The position numbers and the translations under genes are program-made. Shown piece after piece: positions 7,179-14,210 of a stretch of DNA of 22,106 bases. Position 1 is the first letter of the stretch, and the number at the start of each line of letters is the position of its first letter. The DNA lies in contig JAIRZR010000303.1 of assembly GCA_031267155.1 (NCBI GenBank), forward strand, positions 1 through 22,106, in the 5' to 3' direction. The notes under the pieces are model-generated. The model saw only the letters and a list, made by a program, of their open reading frames with translations, did not search any database and had not been told where the DNA came from. This stretch comes from Prevotellaceae bacterium (GTDB lineage Bacteria > Bacteroidota > Bacteroidia > Bacteroidales > UBA932).

Positions 7179-8158
7179 ACCGTTCTAAAATTATTGTTAT
7201 CGAAGTGATTACAGTCCTGATGCTGGCTGTCGGCTCCACATTATGCGCCATCAGCGGACAATACCTGCTCATGACGGTATCCGGATTGCTTATCGTTTCG
7301 CTGATCTTTTCCATATCCTCGAATCACCGGAAATCCATACGCCTGATGGAGCAGATGATTATGAACATACGCTGCGGCGACCTGAATATCTCGTTTCCCT
7401 CCAATCTGAAAAGGGGAGGCGAAGACCTCAACAAATCCATGAACGAAGCACTTGAACTTTTCCGGTCGCGACTTTACGAGTCCATAGTCTCGAAAGCGGA
7501 AACCGAAGCCTGGCAGAAACTTATACGCGTCATGACGCACGAAATGATGAATTCCGTCGCCCCGATTATTTCGCTATCGGAGACCATCTCGGAACAGGCG
7601 AACGACTGCCTCGACGAGGAAAGATACAGGGAGATGATGGCGGCGATGCAGTCAATACACCGCCGCAGCAGGGGTTTGCTCGACTTTGTCGAGAGCTATA
7701 GGAAGCTGACTCATATCCCCTCGCCCGTGATGAAATATTTTCCCGCAAGCGAACTTTTCAACGATATCCGGAATCTTTTCGCAAATGAAACAATTCCCGT
7801 CTCCTTTTACGCAAGACCCGCAGATATAAGGCTTTATGCCGACCGCTCGCTGATAGAACAGATTATTATCAACCTGCTCAAAAATGCGCTGGACGGCTGT
7901 CGTAACACGCCTGCTCCGCTGGTTTCGGTCTATGCCTTCACCGATAGGGGCAAATCGGTGATAACGGTAACGGATAACGGACGTGGAATTCTTCCCGATG
8001 CCATCGACCGAATTTTTGTCCCGTTTTTCACGACCAAACATGGCGGCTCGGGAATCGGTCTCAGTCTTTGCCGGCAAATCATAAACTGCCATAACGGAAC
8101 GATATCCGCAGTCTCCAAACCCGACGAGGAAACTGTGTTTACAATTAAATTCAACTGA
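7175..8158 (+). CDS. Sensor histidine kinase, partner of the NtrC-type regulator
   Basis: The 327-residue product has two transmembrane helices at the N-terminus (about 6-28 and 32-48) with almost no periplasmic loop between them, then a HAMP-like linker. The HisKA-like helix contains the phospho-acceptor His122 in VMTHEMMNSVAP. The HATPase part shows an N box (LLKNALD, Asn237), a G1 box (DNGRG, 267-271), FVPFFTTK, and a G2 box (GGSGIGLS). The lack of a sensory periplasmic domain suggests that it senses within the membrane or from the cytoplasm. The ATG overlaps the regulator's stop (ATGA), which implies translational coupling. Length and layout fit the NtrB-type kinases often paired with sigma54 regulators in Bacteroidetes. 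Confidence 0.92.
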   Translation: MNRSKIIVIEVITVLMLAVGSTLCAISGQYLLMTVSGLLIVSLIFSISSNHRKSIRLMEQMIMNIRCGDLNISFPSNLKRGGEDLNKSMNEALELFRSRLYESIVSKAETEAWQKLIRVMTHEMMNSVAPIISLSETISEQANDCLDEERYREMMAAMQSIHRRSRGLLDFVESYRKLTHIPSPVMKYFPASELFNDIRNLFANETIPVSFYARPADIRLYADRSLIEQIIINLLKNALDGCRNTPAPLVSVYAFTDRGKSVITVTDNGRGILPDAIDRIFVPFFTTKHGGSGIGLSLCRQIINCHNGTISAVSKPDEETVFTIKFN

Positions 8159-8229
8159 TTTGCCTGCCCTCCGGCAGACGAACAGCAAGGTGTGAATCAG
8201 ATCATTACTGTGCTTCAAAAAAATAAACA

Positions 8230-8257
8230 AAAAAAAGATAGGCGGGGAGCCTACCTT
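8230..8257 (-). terminator. Intrinsic terminator of the candidate small RNA
   Basis: On the minus strand AAGGTAGGC (8249-8257) pairs with GCCTATCTT (8235-8243) around TCCCC (8244-8248), and T residues follow down to about 8230. The stem is 9 bp with one G-U pair. It may also stop transcripts leaving the kinase gene, with a weaker fold on that strand. Confidence 0.6.
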
Positions 8258-8298
8258 CTTCTTAACCTAAAAACTTAACCTATGAAAAAACCAACTTT
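8230..8298 (-). ncRNA. Candidate small RNA, about 70 nt, with own promoter and terminator
   Basis: A minus-strand promoter (8305-8334) of exact Bacteroidetes form would start transcription near 8298. The transcript ends in a 9-bp hairpin, AAGGTAGGC (stem) TCCCC (loop) GCCTATCTT (stem), followed by T residues (8230-8257). One stem pair is G-U when read on the minus strand but A-C on the plus strand, so the fold favours the minus strand. Between promoter and hairpin the RNA has two AGGTTAAG motifs (about 8261-8282 on the complement). No open frame of note is present on this strand. It is convergent with the kinase gene, so it could also insulate that gene's end. Family not recognised. Confidence 0.6.
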
Positions 8299-8304
8299 CG
8301 AGTG

Positions 8305-8334
8305 CAAAGATACGGCGAGTTTTTTAATTTCCAA
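8305..8334 (-). promoter_or_regulatory. Promoter of the candidate small RNA
   Basis: On the plus strand CAAAGATA (8305-8312), exactly 19 nt, then CAA (8332-8334). Read on the minus strand, this is TTG-N19-TATCTTTG, a perfect Bacteroidetes-type promoter directed leftwards. Confidence 0.75.
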
Positions 8335-8861
8335 GTTAAATATCGTTAAACTTCGTTAAAAAATATCTCGCCAAGCTAATAATTGCATTTAATTATCTTT
8401 ATATAAGTATATTGCATGAGTAATTTTTTTTTAATTTTTTAGACATTCTCCTTCATTTTCCGTGAAAAATATTCAGAAAATACCATTCAAGCCATCCCAA
8501 TCGGAAGGTTTTTGCGGGTTTTGAGCGAAAAAAAAACGGATGACTTGGACGGCTTGCTTTCGAAATGGAATCTTATACTTTCGTACCCTGTTTTTTGAGA
8601 ACAACCATTCCGCACCCAAACGCAAGGCAACAAAACCGCCAAAAAGCAGATGGCAAAATTCGATTTAATCAACCGCTTTGCACACGACAAATATAGAAAA
8701 ACACAAGCAGAAAGAACAATCCAGTGGGTCGCTTTTATTTGTATTACAGCCTATTGACATTTTTCTCAAAAAATATTTCCTTAAAAATTTGGCAAATAAA
8801 AAAGTGTTGCACCTTTGCCGAGCATTTGCTCTATTTTGTGGGCGGTATCAATAAAGATATA
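8335..8861. other. AT-rich spacer without a supportable gene
   Basis: No gene is convincing here. An imperfect inverted repeat (CAAGCCATCC at 8488-8497 and GGACGGCTTG at 8547-8556, one mismatch) is visible, and a minus-strand -7-like TATATTTG near 8687 has a CAA 21 nt away, slightly too far. A 67-codon minus-strand frame starting at a TTG has no recognisable motif and is not called. Confidence 0.5.
8789..8817 (+). promoter_or_regulatory. Degenerate promoter of the truncated TetR gene
   Basis: TTG at 8789-8791, 18 nt, then CACCTTTG at 8810-8817, one base away from TAnnTTTG. The damaged first base of the -7 box fits a gene that is decaying. Confidence 0.45.
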
Positions 8862-8987
8862 ATGAAGGATACGAAAGAACATATTCTCAAGACTGTGTTT
8901 CTGCTCTTTTTGCAGAAGAATTATAAAGCGGTAACGTTGAAAGACATCATTTCGGTGACAGGTCTTTCAAATGTCGCTTTCTATTAG
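8862..8987 (+). pseudogene. Truncated TetR/AcrR-family regulator
   Basis: The 41 residues from the ATG at 8862 (MKDTKEHILKTVFLLFLQKN, then YKAVTLKDIISVTGLSNVAFY) match the N-terminal helix-turn-helix of TetR-family repressors, which usually continues AFYHHFKSKE. Here the frame ends in TAG straight after AFY, and no other frame carries on with the ligand-binding helices. About 150 residues are therefore missing. The M16 protease gene ends only 75 nt downstream on the other strand, so a deletion between the two genes probably removed the remainder. The normal target and ligand cannot be inferred. Confidence 0.7.
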
Positions 8988-9061
8988 AATAGTAATCAGT
9001 GACTTTCTCCGCAATATACTTTTCCAACAGCAGAAATTTCCCGTACATTTGTTACATGCAG

Positions 9062-10285
9062 TCATTCGCTCGCATATTCCAGTTTGGAAATTTTATCCCG
9101 GCAAAATATTTCATTGGCAACATCTCGCATATCTTTTGCTGTTATGTTTTCTATCTGTTTTATAATCGCTTTTGTTCCTTCGAAATTGTCGTGCGACAGT
9201 ATGCTTTTTCCCATTGACTGCATCATTTGCTCGCTGTTTTCCTGGGCGATGATATATTGTCCGATAAATTGCTTTTTTGCCTTGGCAAGCTGATATGCCG
9301 ATAAAAATTTCGTCTTTATGTTTTCGAGTTCCTTCATCACCAGATCGTAACTTTTGCCGGCGTTTGTTTCGGAAGTTGCGTAGTATAAATTAACGTTTCC
9401 GGTATCGCTGTACAGTGTATATCCCGCTTCCACTGTATAGACCAGTCCATATTTTTCCCTGAGCGACATGTTCAGCACGGAATTTGTCGCCGGACCTCCC
9501 AGATAATTCAACAGCAGCGATAAGGCCGTTCTGCGGGAGTCCCTGTAACCGTAGGCCCTGTTTCCCAAAACTACATGATTCTGATGTGTTTTTTTTGTTA
9601 CGGATTTATTGAATGTCCTGTAATTTTCAGGATTTACACGGCTGAATTTCCGCAGGTTGGCAGGCTGTTCTCCGAAATACTTTTCACAGCAGTACCTTAA
9701 TCTCTTTTCGGATATCCTGCCTGTGGAAGAAAACACCATTTGATCCGTGTTGTAGGTTCTTCCAACAAATTTCATTATATCTGCCGGCGAAAAGTTCTTC
9801 ACGGTTTTTTTCGTTCCCAGAATATTCCTTCCTATCGGATAAGCGTCGAAAAGCAAATCTTCGAAATCGTCGAAAATCAGGTCCGAGGGACTGTCGTCGT
9901 AAGAGTCTATTTCTTCGAAAACCACCTGCTTTTCCTTATTTATCTCGTGTTCGGGAAATATCGAATTGAAAGTTACATCGGCAATAAGTTCTACCGCCCT
10001 GGCGAAATCCGAAGAGATTACACATGCCTGAATGACAGTCTCCTCCTTTGTTGTAAAAGCATTAAATTCTCCTCCCGTGTTCTCCAGCCGGTTGTTGATA
10101 TGGTAGGCTTTGCGTTTCGACGTTCCCTTGAACAGCGTATGTTCAAGGAAATGAGCCATTCCATGCTCCGCTTCCTGTTCGTCGCGCGTACCCGTATTAA
10201 TTGTTAAACCGCAGAAAATCACAGGGGAAGAGGTATATTTGTGAATAACACGTACCCCGTTGGATAAAGCGAATGTTATAATCAT
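9062..10285 (-). CDS. M16-family zinc metalloprotease (insulinase-like)
   Basis: The start at 10285 (MIITFALSNGVRVIHK) gives 407 residues; an upstream in-frame ATG at 10363 would place the -7 box at 10315-10322 inside the coding region, so the shorter form is preferred. The inverted zinc motif is HFLEH (His45, Glu48, His49), with a downstream glutamate in VVFEEID (about 124) as third ligand. The second half has the LREKYGLVYTVEAGY segment typical of the M16 C-terminal domain. The length fits the short, two-domain M16B type that works as a dimer and degrades peptides or processes precursors. No signal peptide is seen with this start, so it is probably cytoplasmic. The gene stands alone on its strand. 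Confidence 0.92.
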   Translation of the reverse strand: MIITFALSNGVRVIHKYTSSPVIFCGLTINTGTRDEQEAEHGMAHFLEHTLFKGTSKRKAYHINNRLENTGGEFNAFTTKEETVIQACVISSDFARAVELIADVTFNSIFPEHEINKEKQVVFEEIDSYDDSPSDLIFDDFEDLLFDAYPIGRNILGTKKTVKNFSPADIMKFVGRTYNTDQMVFSSTGRISEKRLRYCCEKYFGEQPANLRKFSRVNPENYRTFNKSVTKKTHQNHVVLGNRAYGYRDSRRTALSLLLNYLGGPATNSVLNMSLREKYGLVYTVEAGYTLYSDTGNVNLYYATSETNAGKSYDLVMKELENIKTKFLSAYQLAKAKKQFIGQYIIAQENSEQMMQSMGKSILSHDNFEGTKAIIKQIENITAKDMRDVANEIFCRDKISKLEYASE

Positions 10286-10314
10286 TATTCGTTCAATTCT
10301 AAAAAAACCGGCTG

Positions 10315-10322
10315 CAAAGATA
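10315..10322 (-). promoter_or_regulatory. -7 box of the M16 protease gene
   Basis: Plus-strand CAAAGATA reads TATCTTTG on the minus strand, a match to the -7 consensus. The predicted start near 10308 is about 23 nt before the preferred ATG at 10285. I find no TTG at the expected -33 distance. Confidence 0.55.
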
Positions 10323-10481
10323 CTCCAATTTCGGGATTTTTGATTTTTATTTACATCTCTCAAGGCGATTTTTTGATTTTATCCAGCACAAATTTTATAT
10401 TATTAATAAAATATACTGCTTTTTCTATCACTGTGTTACGAAAGTATTTTCTTCTGTGGACAGATATCATGAAAAAGAAAG

Positions 10482-10512
10482 TTGACAGATTTTCAATTTT
10501 TGTCTATGTTTG
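10482..10512 (+). promoter_or_regulatory. Promoter of the ferredoxin gene
   Basis: TTG at 10482-10484, 20 nt, then TATGTTTG at 10505-10512, one nucleotide longer than the ideal spacing. The predicted start near 10519 leaves a leader of about 23 nt before the ATG at 10542. Confidence 0.7.
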
Positions 10513-10541
10513 CACTTTAATTTAATTAAATTTTTAAAAGT

Positions 10542-10709
10542 ATGGCTTATAAAATTAGTGAAGACTGTACTGCTTGTGGAACTTGTATTGATGAATGCCC
10601 TGTAGGCGCAATTTCTCCCGGAGATATCTACTCGATAGATCCCGAGATGTGTACCGATTGCGGCACATGTGCGGATGCCTGCCCTACGGGTGCGATAAAT
10701 CCGGAATAG
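10542..10709 (+). CDS. Small 2[4Fe-4S] ferredoxin
   Basis: The 55-residue product starts MAYKISEDCTACGTC and has two classical cluster motifs: CTACGTCIDECPVGAI near the N-terminus and CTDCGTCADACPTGAI near the C-terminus, each C-x2-C-x2-C-x3-CP. This is the clostridial-type bacterial ferredoxin of normal length, a soluble one-electron carrier. In anaerobic Bacteroidales such proteins commonly serve pyruvate:ferredoxin oxidoreductase, Rnf and hydrogenases, but no partner gene is adjacent. It forms its own transcription unit, with a promoter at 10482-10512 and a strong terminator at 10742-10771. Confidence 0.96.
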   Translation: MAYKISEDCTACGTCIDECPVGAISPGDIYSIDPEMCTDCGTCADACPTGAINPE

Positions 10710-10741
10710 ATTGATATTCCACAACAAATGCATGGAAAAAG

Positions 10742-10771
10742 GCTGTTCGAATATGTCGGGCAGCTTTTTTT
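10742..10771 (+). terminator. Intrinsic terminator of the ferredoxin gene
   Basis: GCTGTTCGA (10742-10750), loop ATATG, TCGGGCAGC (10756-10764), then seven T residues (10765-10771). The stem has 9 bp including two G-U pairs in the plus-strand RNA, which supports this orientation. It lies 33 nt after the ferredoxin stop. Confidence 0.85.
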
Positions 10772-10799
10772 GCTGTCGCCAGGTCTTTCCCGATTGTCG

Positions 10800-10829
10800 G
10801 AGAGAGAGATAGAGAGAGAGAGAGAGAGA
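10800..10829. repeat. GA dinucleotide microsatellite
   Basis: About 30 nt of GA repeat with one interruption (T at 10810). It directly follows CCCGATTGTCGG (10789-10800), a half-sized relative of the palindromic units at 11201-11296. A second, uninterrupted GA tract ends the window at 22076-22106. Long dinucleotide tracts are uncommon in bacteria and can vary in length by slippage. Confidence 0.9.
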
Positions 10830-10865
10830 CGCTTTGTTTTGTATTTACTTTTATTCATGTTTTTT

Positions 10866-11042
10866 ATTAATTTATACATCTGGGGGCAAATCCCTCGCCT
10901 TCAGGCAAAGACTTTAGTTTAAAAAAGCTTTGGAAGAGATGTTGCTTCAAAAGGGTCGGTGTCCGTCATTGCGAGGGCGCAAGCCTGAAGCAATCCAGTG
11001 AATAACAGTATTCCGGATTGCTTCGCTTCGCTCGCAATGACG
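10866..11042 (+). repeat. Dispersed repeat, copy B, with a nested palindrome
   Basis: The first ~108 nt match copy A (463-609) in inverted orientation at roughly 94% identity. The inner end is a long nested inverted repeat: CGTCATTGCGAG (10964-10975) with CTCGCAATGACG (11031-11042), and inside it GAAGCAATCC (10987-10996) with GGATTGCTTC (11015-11024). Copy A has only a decayed form of this palindrome. Nothing is encoded. Confidence 0.75.
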
Positions 11043-11107
11043 AAGTGAGGGACTTTTTGGACACTCTCTACACAATAATGCACAATTGGGGGATGCGTAA
11101 GCCTTTA

Positions 11108-11150
11108 GTCGGCTTTAGCCGACAGTAAACCCTTCGCCTTCAGGCGAAGG
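11108..11150. repeat. Two perfect hairpins in tandem
   Basis: GTCGGCT-TT-AGCCGAC (11108-11123) and CCTTCGCC-TTCA-GGCGAAGG (11131-11150), 7 nt apart. Both are perfect and GC-rich, and neither is followed by a clear T tract. They belong to the palindrome-dense stretch between the ferredoxin and rny genes. Confidence 0.65.
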
Positions 11151-11200
11151 TAGTTTAGTTTCAGTTATAATAATCTGTAATTTGTTAACCATGCGACTTT

Positions 11201-11296
11201 CCCGATCGCTCGGGAGACTTCCCGATCATCCGGGAGACTTCCCCGATCGCTCGGGAGAGTTCCCGATTATCCGGGAGACTTCCCCGATCGCTCGGA
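11201..11296. repeat. Tandem array of about five imperfect palindromes
   Basis: The unit CCCGATCGCTCGGGAGACTT (20 nt, sometimes with one extra C) repeats at 11201, 11221, 11242, 11262 and 11283, the last copy being partial. Each unit is a small palindrome (CCCGA...TCGGG). Odd copies carry GATCGCTC and even copies GAT(C/T)ATC, so the true period may be a pair of units of about 41 nt. There is no non-repetitive spacer of CRISPR type. A single related half-unit precedes the GA tract at 10789. Confidence 0.8.
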
Positions 11297-11371
11297 AATA
11301 GCTCTGGAGTTGAACTGTTTCGCACTTCTGACAAAGTGCAGCCTTTACCCCGTGCTGCGCTGCGCTTGCAT

Positions 11372-11488
11372 GGGGTTATCCATATTGGACGCCTTACGGC
11401 GTCAGGCCTCGATGGTGTACCTAAACTTCCGGCTGCTATCGGAAAACTTCCGGACTTGACGCCGTAGGCGTCCAATGTGGATAACCCC
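11372..11488. repeat. 117-bp region bounded by 22-bp inverted repeats
   Basis: Left arm 11372-11393 (GGGGTTATCCATATTGGACG and two more bases) and right arm 11467-11488 are inverted copies with one mismatch in 22. Each arm runs inward into a GACGCC/GGCGTC hairpin (11388-11403 and 11456-11472). It could be a MITE-like element or the remains of one; I see no clear target-site duplication. Confidence 0.6.
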
Positions 11489-11522
11489 GAACAAGCCGCA
11501 GGCACAGCTCTGTTTTATTCCA

Positions 11523-11807
11523 CCTGCCGGTTCCGGCAGGCAAATGATTTCTGACATTAATCAGGAGATTTATTTGATGGCAGTTCGAAACTTTGGAACT
11601 TACTGTGAAGTCGCAGGTTTACACAAAGTTTTGGTGCCTTTTTAGTTGGTATGAGAATACTTGTCACTATAATGATAATGATTCCCAAAACCAAAGAATT
11701 CTAAAAAGCGGATGTTCTGTCGTACAAATTGCCCGTCTCTGTCATATAGCTACTTATTTCCTCAAAGGAGGATAAACAAAAGCATCGCCAAATGTTGCGA
11801 ATAAAAC
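11523..11807. other. Palindrome followed by a spacer without a gene
   Basis: CCTGCCGG-TT-CCGGCAGG (11523-11540) is a perfect GC-rich hairpin; a weaker relative (CTGCC/GGCAG, 8164-8177) follows the kinase gene. From 11541 to 11807 I see no gene, promoter or clear terminator. A 60-codon plus-strand frame here has no recognisable motif. This region lies downstream of rny, and only a 4-bp stem is visible as a possible rny terminator. Confidence 0.5.
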
Positions 11808-13340
11808 TTATTTTGCGTAAGCTATTGCCCTTGTTTCCCTGATGACGGTGATTTTAACCTGTCCGGGATAAGTCATTTCATCCTGAATTTTCTTTGCTAT
11901 GTCGAATGAGAGTTTTTCCGCTTCCTGATCGGTAACCTTTTCGCTGCCGACAACGACTCTCAACTCCCGTCCTGCCTGAATTGCGTATGTTTTTTGAACT
12001 CCCGGATGGCTTAATGCCAGGTCTTCCATTTCTTTCAAGCGTTTTATATACGATTCGACGATTTCCCGTCTTGCACCCGGACGCGCGCCGGAAATGGCGT
12101 CGCATACCTGAATTATCGGAGCAATCAGAGTAGTCATTTCGATTTCATCGTGATGGGCACCGATAGCATTGCATATTTCCTGTTTTTCCTTATATTTTTC
12201 TGCAAGTTTCATGCCCAGAATAGCATGTGGCAATTCCGGTTCGTCGTCGGGCACTTTTCCTATATCGTGCAGAAGCCCTGCCCGTTTTGCGATTTTTGAA
12301 TTAAGTCCCAGTTCCGATGCCATTATTGCACAGAGATTTGCCACTTCCCTCGAATGCTGTAAAAGATTTTGACCGTATGAAGAGCGATACTTCATTTTCC
12401 CGACCAGACGCACAAGTTCGGGATGCAGATTATGTATTCCCAGGTCAATAGCTGTTTTCTTACCGACGTCAACGATTTCCTCCTCGATTTGGGTACGCAC
12501 TTTTTCAACGATTTCCTCAATCCTTGCCGGATGTATCCGTCCGTCGGTAACGAGCTGGTGCAGAGCCAAACGGGCGATTTCCCTGCGTACCGGATCGAAA
12601 GCGGAAAGAACGATTGCTTCCGGAGTATCATCGACCACTATCTCCACGCCTGTAGCAGCTTCGAGCGCGCGTATGTTACGCCCTTCGCGACCGATTATGC
12701 GGCCCTTGACGTCGTCGTTTTCGATATTGAATACGGTAACGGAATTTTCTATTGCCGTTTCGGTTGCTACACGCTGTATCGACTGTACCACAATGCGTTT
12801 AGCTTCCTTGCTTGCGGTCAGTTTAGCCTCTTCGATAGTGTCGTTTATATAAGTAATCGATTGAGCTTTAGCTTCCTCTTTCATTGATTCAATCAAGAAG
12901 TCGCGGGCTTCCTCCGCAGACATTCCCGCAACATTTTCCAGCTTTTCAATCTGCTGCTTACGTATTTTGTCGTATTCTTCCGATTTCTTTTCGATTTTAT
13001 CCAGCTGCTGAGCAAGATTTTCCCTGAGGTTTTCCAGTTCCTTATTTTTCCTCTGGTTATCGTTTATCTGTTGATTAAGAGAGTTTTCTTTCTGCTTTAA
13101 TCTGTTTTCTGTCTGGGATATTCTTGAATTTTTCTCGTTAACGAACGACTCGTGTTCCTTTTTCAAATCCAGAAACTTTTCTTTTGCTTCCAGAACTTTT
13201 TTCTGTTTAATATTTTCCGCCTCCGTCGAAGCGCTTTTTATCAGTTTATCAGCAGTTTTTTTAACAATACTGCGAGTAATAAAGTATGCCAAAGCCGCCG
13301 CAACTATTGCAGCGGAAAGTGTTATAATAATTGTATCCAT
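11808..13340 (-). CDS. rny: Ribonuclease Y
   Basis: The 510-residue product has the full RNase Y layout: an N-terminal transmembrane helix (about 4-24), a long Lys/Glu-rich coiled coil (about 30-190), a KH domain with GRIIGREGRN (213-222), and an HD domain with His329 in QHSREV and the LLHDIGK signature (His358, Asp359). RNase Y is a membrane-anchored endoribonuclease that starts mRNA decay in bacteria lacking RNase E or using both. Length and order are normal for the family. It is the last gene of the minus-strand block, and the 6S RNA-like gene lies directly upstream (13391-13584). Confidence 0.97.
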   Translation of the reverse strand: MDTIIITLSAAIVAAALAYFITRSIVKKTADKLIKSASTEAENIKQKKVLEAKEKFLDLKKEHESFVNEKNSRISQTENRLKQKENSLNQQINDNQRKNKELENLRENLAQQLDKIEKKSEEYDKIRKQQIEKLENVAGMSAEEARDFLIESMKEEAKAQSITYINDTIEEAKLTASKEAKRIVVQSIQRVATETAIENSVTVFNIENDDVKGRIIGREGRNIRALEAATGVEIVVDDTPEAIVLSAFDPVRREIARLALHQLVTDGRIHPARIEEIVEKVRTQIEEEIVDVGKKTAIDLGIHNLHPELVRLVGKMKYRSSYGQNLLQHSREVANLCAIMASELGLNSKIAKRAGLLHDIGKVPDDEPELPHAILGMKLAEKYKEKQEICNAIGAHHDEIEMTTLIAPIIQVCDAISGARPGARREIVESYIKRLKEMEDLALSHPGVQKTYAIQAGRELRVVVGSEKVTDQEAEKLSFDIAKKIQDEMTYPGQVKITVIRETRAIAYAK

Positions 13341-13390
13341 TCATTTAAATTGTTTATATATTTTTTATTTATCATTAATTCATCTATAAT

Positions 13391-13584
13391 AAAAAACCCG
13401 CATGGCTTGCTGTTTGTGGAAACCCTGGAAATACAGGGCGGAGCTTCCGGATTAATATTTCGAACTTCCATCGGTCAAAAAAGACTCACCTCAAGAGGCT
13501 ACAAGGCCTGTTCTACGTACTCCGAGTTAAACTCCTTTCGTTGTTTAATGTTGAGTTTCCCAAAGCGCAAAGCACAATGCGGGC
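13391..13584 (-). ncRNA. ssrS: 6S RNA-like gene
   Basis: Read on the minus strand, CCCGCAT (13577-13583) pairs with ATGCGGG (13397-13403), enclosing 187 nt, and T residues follow (13396 down to 13391) as a terminator. The arms continue pairing inward: GCTTTGC with GCAAGC (one bulge), TTTG with CAAA, and GGAAAC with GTTTCC. The middle contains hairpins such as AACTC/GAGTT, CCTC/GAGG and CCCTG/CAGGG. A long, interrupted rod with paired ends and a length of about 187 nt is what 6S RNA looks like, and its position next to zapA recalls zapA-ssrS in proteobacteria. 6S RNA mimics an open promoter and binds the RNA polymerase holoenzyme. I read the fold by eye; an unrelated structured RNA is possible. 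Confidence 0.65.
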
Positions 13585-13589
13585 TTATG

Positions 13590-13892
13590 CTATTCTATAT
13601 TATCCAAAGAACCTTGTTTCTCCAAATAGATCCCCAATTCACGGTCAATATCTTCAATTTCGGTATAATGAATGTCATTCAGTTTTTGACATTCAATCAA
13701 ACGTGCCGCAATATTAAGTAATATAATGGACAGTTTGTCCTGCATATCTCTATTGTGGTATTTGACGTTTAATATGCTTATTTCGGCTTTTATCAAACTT
13801 TCCGATTTTCGCAGATATTCCTCATTTTCCACATTTATTCTAAACCGGTATAACCTGCCTGCAATCTCTATATTTGCCGATATTTGATCCAT
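13590..13892 (-). CDS. zapA: Cell division protein ZapA
   Basis: The 100-residue product shows the ZapA pattern: an N-terminal beta region (IEIAGRLYRFRINVENEEYLRKS) followed by a long helix (about 30-90) with LSIILLNIAARLIECQKL. ZapA forms a coiled-coil tetramer that bundles FtsZ filaments at the division site. Length is normal. The upstream coiled-coil gene ends 3 nt before its start, so the two are surely co-transcribed and may act together at the division ring. Confidence 0.85.
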   Translation of the reverse strand: MDQISANIEIAGRLYRFRINVENEEYLRKSESLIKAEISILNVKYHNRDMQDKLSIILLNIAARLIECQKLNDIHYTEIEDIDRELGIYLEKQGSLDNIE

Positions 13893-13895
13893 TTT

Positions 13896-14183
13896 CTATC
13901 TATTTAAAAGAGTCAAACATTTGTCTATTTCCCGCACCAATTCATCAATATATTTTTTCGCATCCGATGCATCTCCCCTGGACTTGAACGCTACAGCAAG
14001 TTTCAGTTTGCGATTTGCGTCTTTTAAATCTTCAATTTCTGTTCCCAGACTTTCGATTCGCTCTTTCAGTCTCTTTACCGTATCTTTCAATAAAAGAACA
14101 TTTTCCTTTTCCTTTTCATAAAGATCGACTAATTGTGAGACTTTTCCGCCAAGAGCTTCTGCTATTCTAACGTCGCCGTCCAT
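13896..14183 (-). CDS. Small coiled-coil protein, ZapB-like
   Basis: The 95-residue product is highly charged and helical, with heptad-like spacing from about 10 to 62 (VSQLVDLYEKEKENVLLLKD, then VKRLKERIESLGTEIEDLKD). The C-terminal part (KKYIDELVREIDKCLTLLN) is a second helix. A small coiled-coil protein encoded directly before zapA is common in Bacteroidetes and resembles ZapB in size and character, but homology with the E. coli protein is not shown by sequence. A role in the division ring is inferred from the neighbour. The -7 box at 14203-14210 probably drives this gene and zapA. Confidence 0.7.
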   Translation of the reverse strand: MDGDVRIAEALGGKVSQLVDLYEKEKENVLLLKDTVKRLKERIESLGTEIEDLKDANRKLKLAVAFKSRGDASDAKKYIDELVREIDKCLTLLNR

Positions 14184-14202
14184 GTTCCTCGCATCTATTT
14201 TG

Positions 14203-14210
14203 CAAATGTA
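14203..14210 (-). promoter_or_regulatory. -7 box of the zapB-like/zapA operon
   Basis: Plus-strand CAAATGTA reads TACATTTG on the minus strand, matching the -7 consensus. A CAA at 14227-14229 lies 16 nt away, shorter than the usual 19, so the -33 element is uncertain. The predicted start near 14196 leaves a leader of about 13 nt. Confidence 0.5.

Noticed and set aside
8282..8359. 25-codon frame starting MKKPTFECKD
   Set aside because: It overlaps the promoter and 5' part of the minus-strand small RNA, which explains the sequence better; no plus-strand promoter was found for it.
8487..8690. 67-codon minus-strand frame
   Set aside because: It begins at a TTG, has no recognisable motif, and its codons look like translated AT-rich spacer.
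10286..10363. Upstream ATG for the M16 protease
   Set aside because: It lies upstream of the -7 box, and the added residues are outside the family's usual start.
11201..11296. CRISPR array
   Set aside because: The units are contiguous 20-21 nt repeats without unique spacers, and no cas genes are present.
11185..11505. 106-codon minus-strand frame across the palindrome array
   Set aside because: The frame is made mostly of translated palindromic repeats and inverted ends, with no recognisable domain or promoter.
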